From the NCBI GenBank assembly GCA_014728035.1, contig WJMJ01000062.1:23558-87557 (forward strand): a stretch of 64,000 bases of DNA. The letters run 5' to 3'. This DNA is from Promethearchaeota archaeon. Lineage in GTDB: Archaea > Asgardarchaeota > Thorarchaeia > Thorarchaeales > Thorarchaeaceae. The translations under genes and the position numbers were made by a program. The notes under the pieces were generated by a model. The model saw nothing but the letters and a program-made list of their open reading frames with translations. It searched no databases and had not been told where the DNA came from. Positions 62,143-64,000 of this stretch are shown piece after piece (the stretch's first letter is position 1; each line of letters opens with the position of its first letter).

Positions 62143-62901
62143 ATGTTCAAAAGAATTCGAATAGGACTACTGTTTCTCATTCTTTTTTCACCAACAGTGA
62201 TAGGAGTTACAGCTCAATCAAATCATAGTTTAATATGGGGAGTTAGTGTTGGCGATGAATTCACCTACTATATGGAAAAGAAAACAATTGATCCTTTTGT
62301 TCAAGGTTACCTGGAAAACATGAGTGTGCCGTTCATTGATGATGTGGAAGTAGGACAGAAAATCATTGCTCGAGTTACACAGCTTGAAAGCATTCCAGAC
62401 CAAATCAATACTACAAGCTCACGATATATACCTCAGGCAAATTGCACTCTTATTCGCGCAAACGACAGCCATGTGTTAATAGAAAACATGTCAATGCTGA
62501 TGATGCCAGTACGAGATTGGGATTTGCTGACTGAGATGAACAATTATACTGGAATGGATGGATGGACCGTAATTGATAATCTAGGAGAATGGGGAAGTAA
62601 ATTTGAGCAATCTTTTGTCTTTGCTATCTTCTTTGTAGACATATATTTGGAGATGGTTTTTGAAAAGCAGAACGGATCGCTATCGAGATTACAAATACGT
62701 GTGACCGTAACCGGTACTGAAATGGTTGATTTAATTTTTGTCAAGTGGCATCCGGACCTAACTCCAAAATATTCATTCAATTTTTGGCCAATTGTCATAG
62801 GTTCAATCATCTCGCTCGTAGTTATAATCTGGTACATTAGAAGGAGAAAAAAACATAGTCAACAAGATATTGTGGAAACATTGACTAACCAAGATGCATA
62901 A
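62143..62901 (+). CDS. Secreted, membrane-anchored hypothetical protein (copy 1)
   Basis: 252 residues from ATG 62143, with GAGGGTG five bases upstream (better than ATG 62128). Signal peptide 1-25 (LLFLILFSPTVIGVTAQS). An external domain begins with WGVSVGDEFTYYMEKK and contains NDSHVLIENMS and MPVRDWDLL. A membrane helix (WPIVIGSIISLVVIIWYI) and a basic tail follow. The next gene is a paralogue with the same layout. The WG...GDEFTY start is found in many archaeal surface proteins of unknown role. Confidence 0.85.
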   Translation: MFKRIRIGLLFLILFSPTVIGVTAQSNHSLIWGVSVGDEFTYYMEKKTIDPFVQGYLENMSVPFIDDVEVGQKIIARVTQLESIPDQINTTSSRYIPQANCTLIRANDSHVLIENMSMLMMPVRDWDLLTEMNNYTGMDGWTVIDNLGEWGSKFEQSFVFAIFFVDIYLEMVFEKQNGSLSRLQIRVTVTGTEMVDLIFVKWHPDLTPKYSFNFWPIVIGSIISLVVIIWYIRRRKKHSQQDIVETLTNQDA

Positions 62902-62943
62902 ACTCTTGTAGTAGAAAGTACTGAAAAAAGCAGGCTGGTCCGT

Positions 62944-63702
62944 ATGAGTAAACAAAAGTATTTAGCAATAATTCTGACAATCATTTTTGTCTATTCCATA
63001 GTGCCAATTAGTATTGCTCAGTCAAATAATACAATGGAATGGGGGATTGAAGAAGGTGAGTCCTTCACTTATGCCCTTCAAAGAAAATTTGTAGCGGATC
63101 CAGACCAGTTATCATTTGTTGAGTCCCAGATTCCATTTATCCGCGGTTTTGATGAGGGCCAGAAAGCAACCGCATTTGTGGAATATTTGGAAGAAGTACC
63201 TCAAGAGGTTATTGATACTAATGACATACCCGTAGCAAAAATTACGTTGCGAAGAGAAAATGATTCTGAGGTCATAATCGAGAACTGGACTGCTGCAGCT
63301 GTTCCCATTAACGATTGGGACATATTGGAAGAATTATCAGGTTTTGCAGACGCTGAAGGTGTAACAATAATAGACACTGAAGAAGAGTGGGGTACCATTT
63401 CACAGGGAACTTATTCAGCAGAATCGACCAATATTGGTTATTACTTTGAATTTCGATACGAGAAGGAAAACGGTACTCTGAATTATATGCGAATAAGGTA
63501 CACATCATTGGGTAATGACCTAGTTGATGTCATCTTGGTTCATTGGTATGAGGGAATGCCAACTGTTGTATCCGGAGATATACCACTTACTACAATCTTA
63601 GGGATAAGTCTTGGATTGGTGATAGCATCCATAGTTGGATTCTTAGTCTATCGTTCATACAAATCAAAACGCAGTCCAATTGAAGAGCTTGGGAGTGATT
63701 AA
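62944..63702 (+). CDS. Secreted, membrane-anchored hypothetical protein (copy 2)
   Basis: 252 residues. Signal peptide about 1-26; external domain starts with EWGIEEGESFTYALQRK and matches copy 1 throughout (QIPFIRGFDEGQKATAFV versus SVPFIDDVEVGQKIIARV; PINDWDIL versus PVRDWDLL). Membrane helix about 218-238 and a basic tail. It is 42 bases after copy 1 and one base before the next gene, so the three likely form an operon. Function unknown; a heteromeric surface complex is possible. Confidence 0.85.
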   Translation: MSKQKYLAIILTIIFVYSIVPISIAQSNNTMEWGIEEGESFTYALQRKFVADPDQLSFVESQIPFIRGFDEGQKATAFVEYLEEVPQEVIDTNDIPVAKITLRRENDSEVIIENWTAAAVPINDWDILEELSGFADAEGVTIIDTEEEWGTISQGTYSAESTNIGYYFEFRYEKENGTLNYMRIRYTSLGNDLVDVILVHWYEGMPTVVSGDIPLTTILGISLGLVIASIVGFLVYRSYKSKRSPIEELGSD

Positions 63703-63703
63703 G

Positions 63704-64000
63704 ATGAAACCACCAGAAACACCCATTGAAATAGATTGGCGAAACGAATCACATATCCAAGTTCAGATAGGAGAGCAATTTCGATTCAGATTTCATCGAC
63801 ATGGTTCTGTAGGAGAGGATGCTGAAGTCGAGATTTCAGATTCCGACGTGATAACACATGAGCAGACTGAAACCAAATACCTCCATCCAGAAAAGATGAA
63901 ACCAGGATGGACTGGAGGAGATGCTGAGAGAGGATTTTGGACATTCAAAGCCTTGAAACCAGGTACAGCAACAATCACAGTTCGTATCCTATTCCGTTTC
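63704..64000 (+). CDS. Partial protein, resembles protease inhibitor I42 (chagasin-like); C-terminus beyond window
   Basis: 99 codons to the window edge, frame open. The segment GFWTFKALKPGTATITVRILFR resembles the last strands of chagasin-like inhibitors (W.FKALK.G...l.f.y.R), and GEQFRFRFHRHGSVGEDAEVEI matches their opening strands. The NPTTGY loop seen in classic members is not evident. No signal peptide. It starts one base after the paralogue stop codon. Similarity is by eye and moderate. Confidence 0.5.
   Translation, partial: MKPPETPIEIDWRNESHIQVQIGEQFRFRFHRHGSVGEDAEVEISDSDVITHEQTETKYLHPEKMKPGWTGGDAERGFWTFKALKPGTATITVRILFRF

Overview
The window is a gene-dense piece of an archaeal chromosome. 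The archaeal or archaeal/eukaryotic markers are a primase large subunit (PriL), ABCE1 ribosome recycling ATPase, the archaeosine pair ArcS/RaSEA, bifunctional fructose-1,6-bisphosphate aldolase/phosphatase, short archaeal triosephosphate isomerase, TATA-type promoters, GGTGAT/GGAG ribosome binding sites and C/D box-like sRNAs. The moderately AT-rich sequence, regular 24-residue LRR protein, DUF11 protein, thrombospondin-type-3 ectoproteins and very large FtsX-type permeases remind me of Asgard archaea, Thorarchaeia in particular. That placement is an impression from gene content and was not tested by phylogeny. I see no prophage, insertion sequence, CRISPR array or integrase.

Layout. 1-6518 is the N-terminal 2172 codons of a giant secreted/membrane protein on the minus strand that runs off the left edge. 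6893-10844 holds an LRR protein and a DUF11 protein. 10897-16972 is a minus-strand unit with a DUF1998 helicase, ArcS, RaSEA and a small protein. 17122-20914 is plus strand: a cobalamin-binding protein coupled to a histidine kinase, two thioredoxins and a gamma-carbonic-anhydrase-like protein. 20916-23303 has a degenerate M24 peptidase-like protein, two tRNA-Arg genes around a small ORF, and an RHH regulator. 23416-31947 is mostly metabolism: NIF3-like, DUF89 phosphatase, triosephosphate isomerase, FBP aldolase/phosphatase, uridine phosphorylase, a parvulin and ABCE1.

32071-37161 contains small enzymes (YkgJ, PHP, amidohydrolase, Mut7-C, OsmC, alcohol dehydrogenase, Toprim) and a good C/D box sRNA candidate. 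37166-51510 is a cell-envelope block: a membrane alpha/beta hydrolase, two LolD/MacB-type ATPases (one with a zinc ribbon), two paralogous FtsX-type permeases of about 970 residues, and two secreted M28-like proteins with calcium-binding TSP3 repeats and a C-terminal membrane anchor. A lone mobB sits inside it. 51696-55940 is DNA maintenance: OGG1-type glycosylase, PriL grouped with a zinc ribbon, a methyltransferase and a thioredoxin-like protein, then an AlkD-like protein. 55988-64000 has DUF3795, DUF763, MFS transporter, radical SAM, metallo-hydrolase, TPR, two paralogous membrane-anchored secreted proteins and the start of a protein with an inhibitor-I42-like look.

The points most worth a second look are the B12-sensor/kinase pair with an inverted repeat over its TATA box, the two C/D box-like sRNAs, a hairpin that buries the tpiA ribosome binding site, the paired M28-like/TSP3 proteins beside the double FtsX transporter, and three enzyme homologues that have lost metal ligands (gamma-CA, M24, NIF3). 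No single locus is clearly a new system. The B12/kinase locus and the envelope block are the best candidates.
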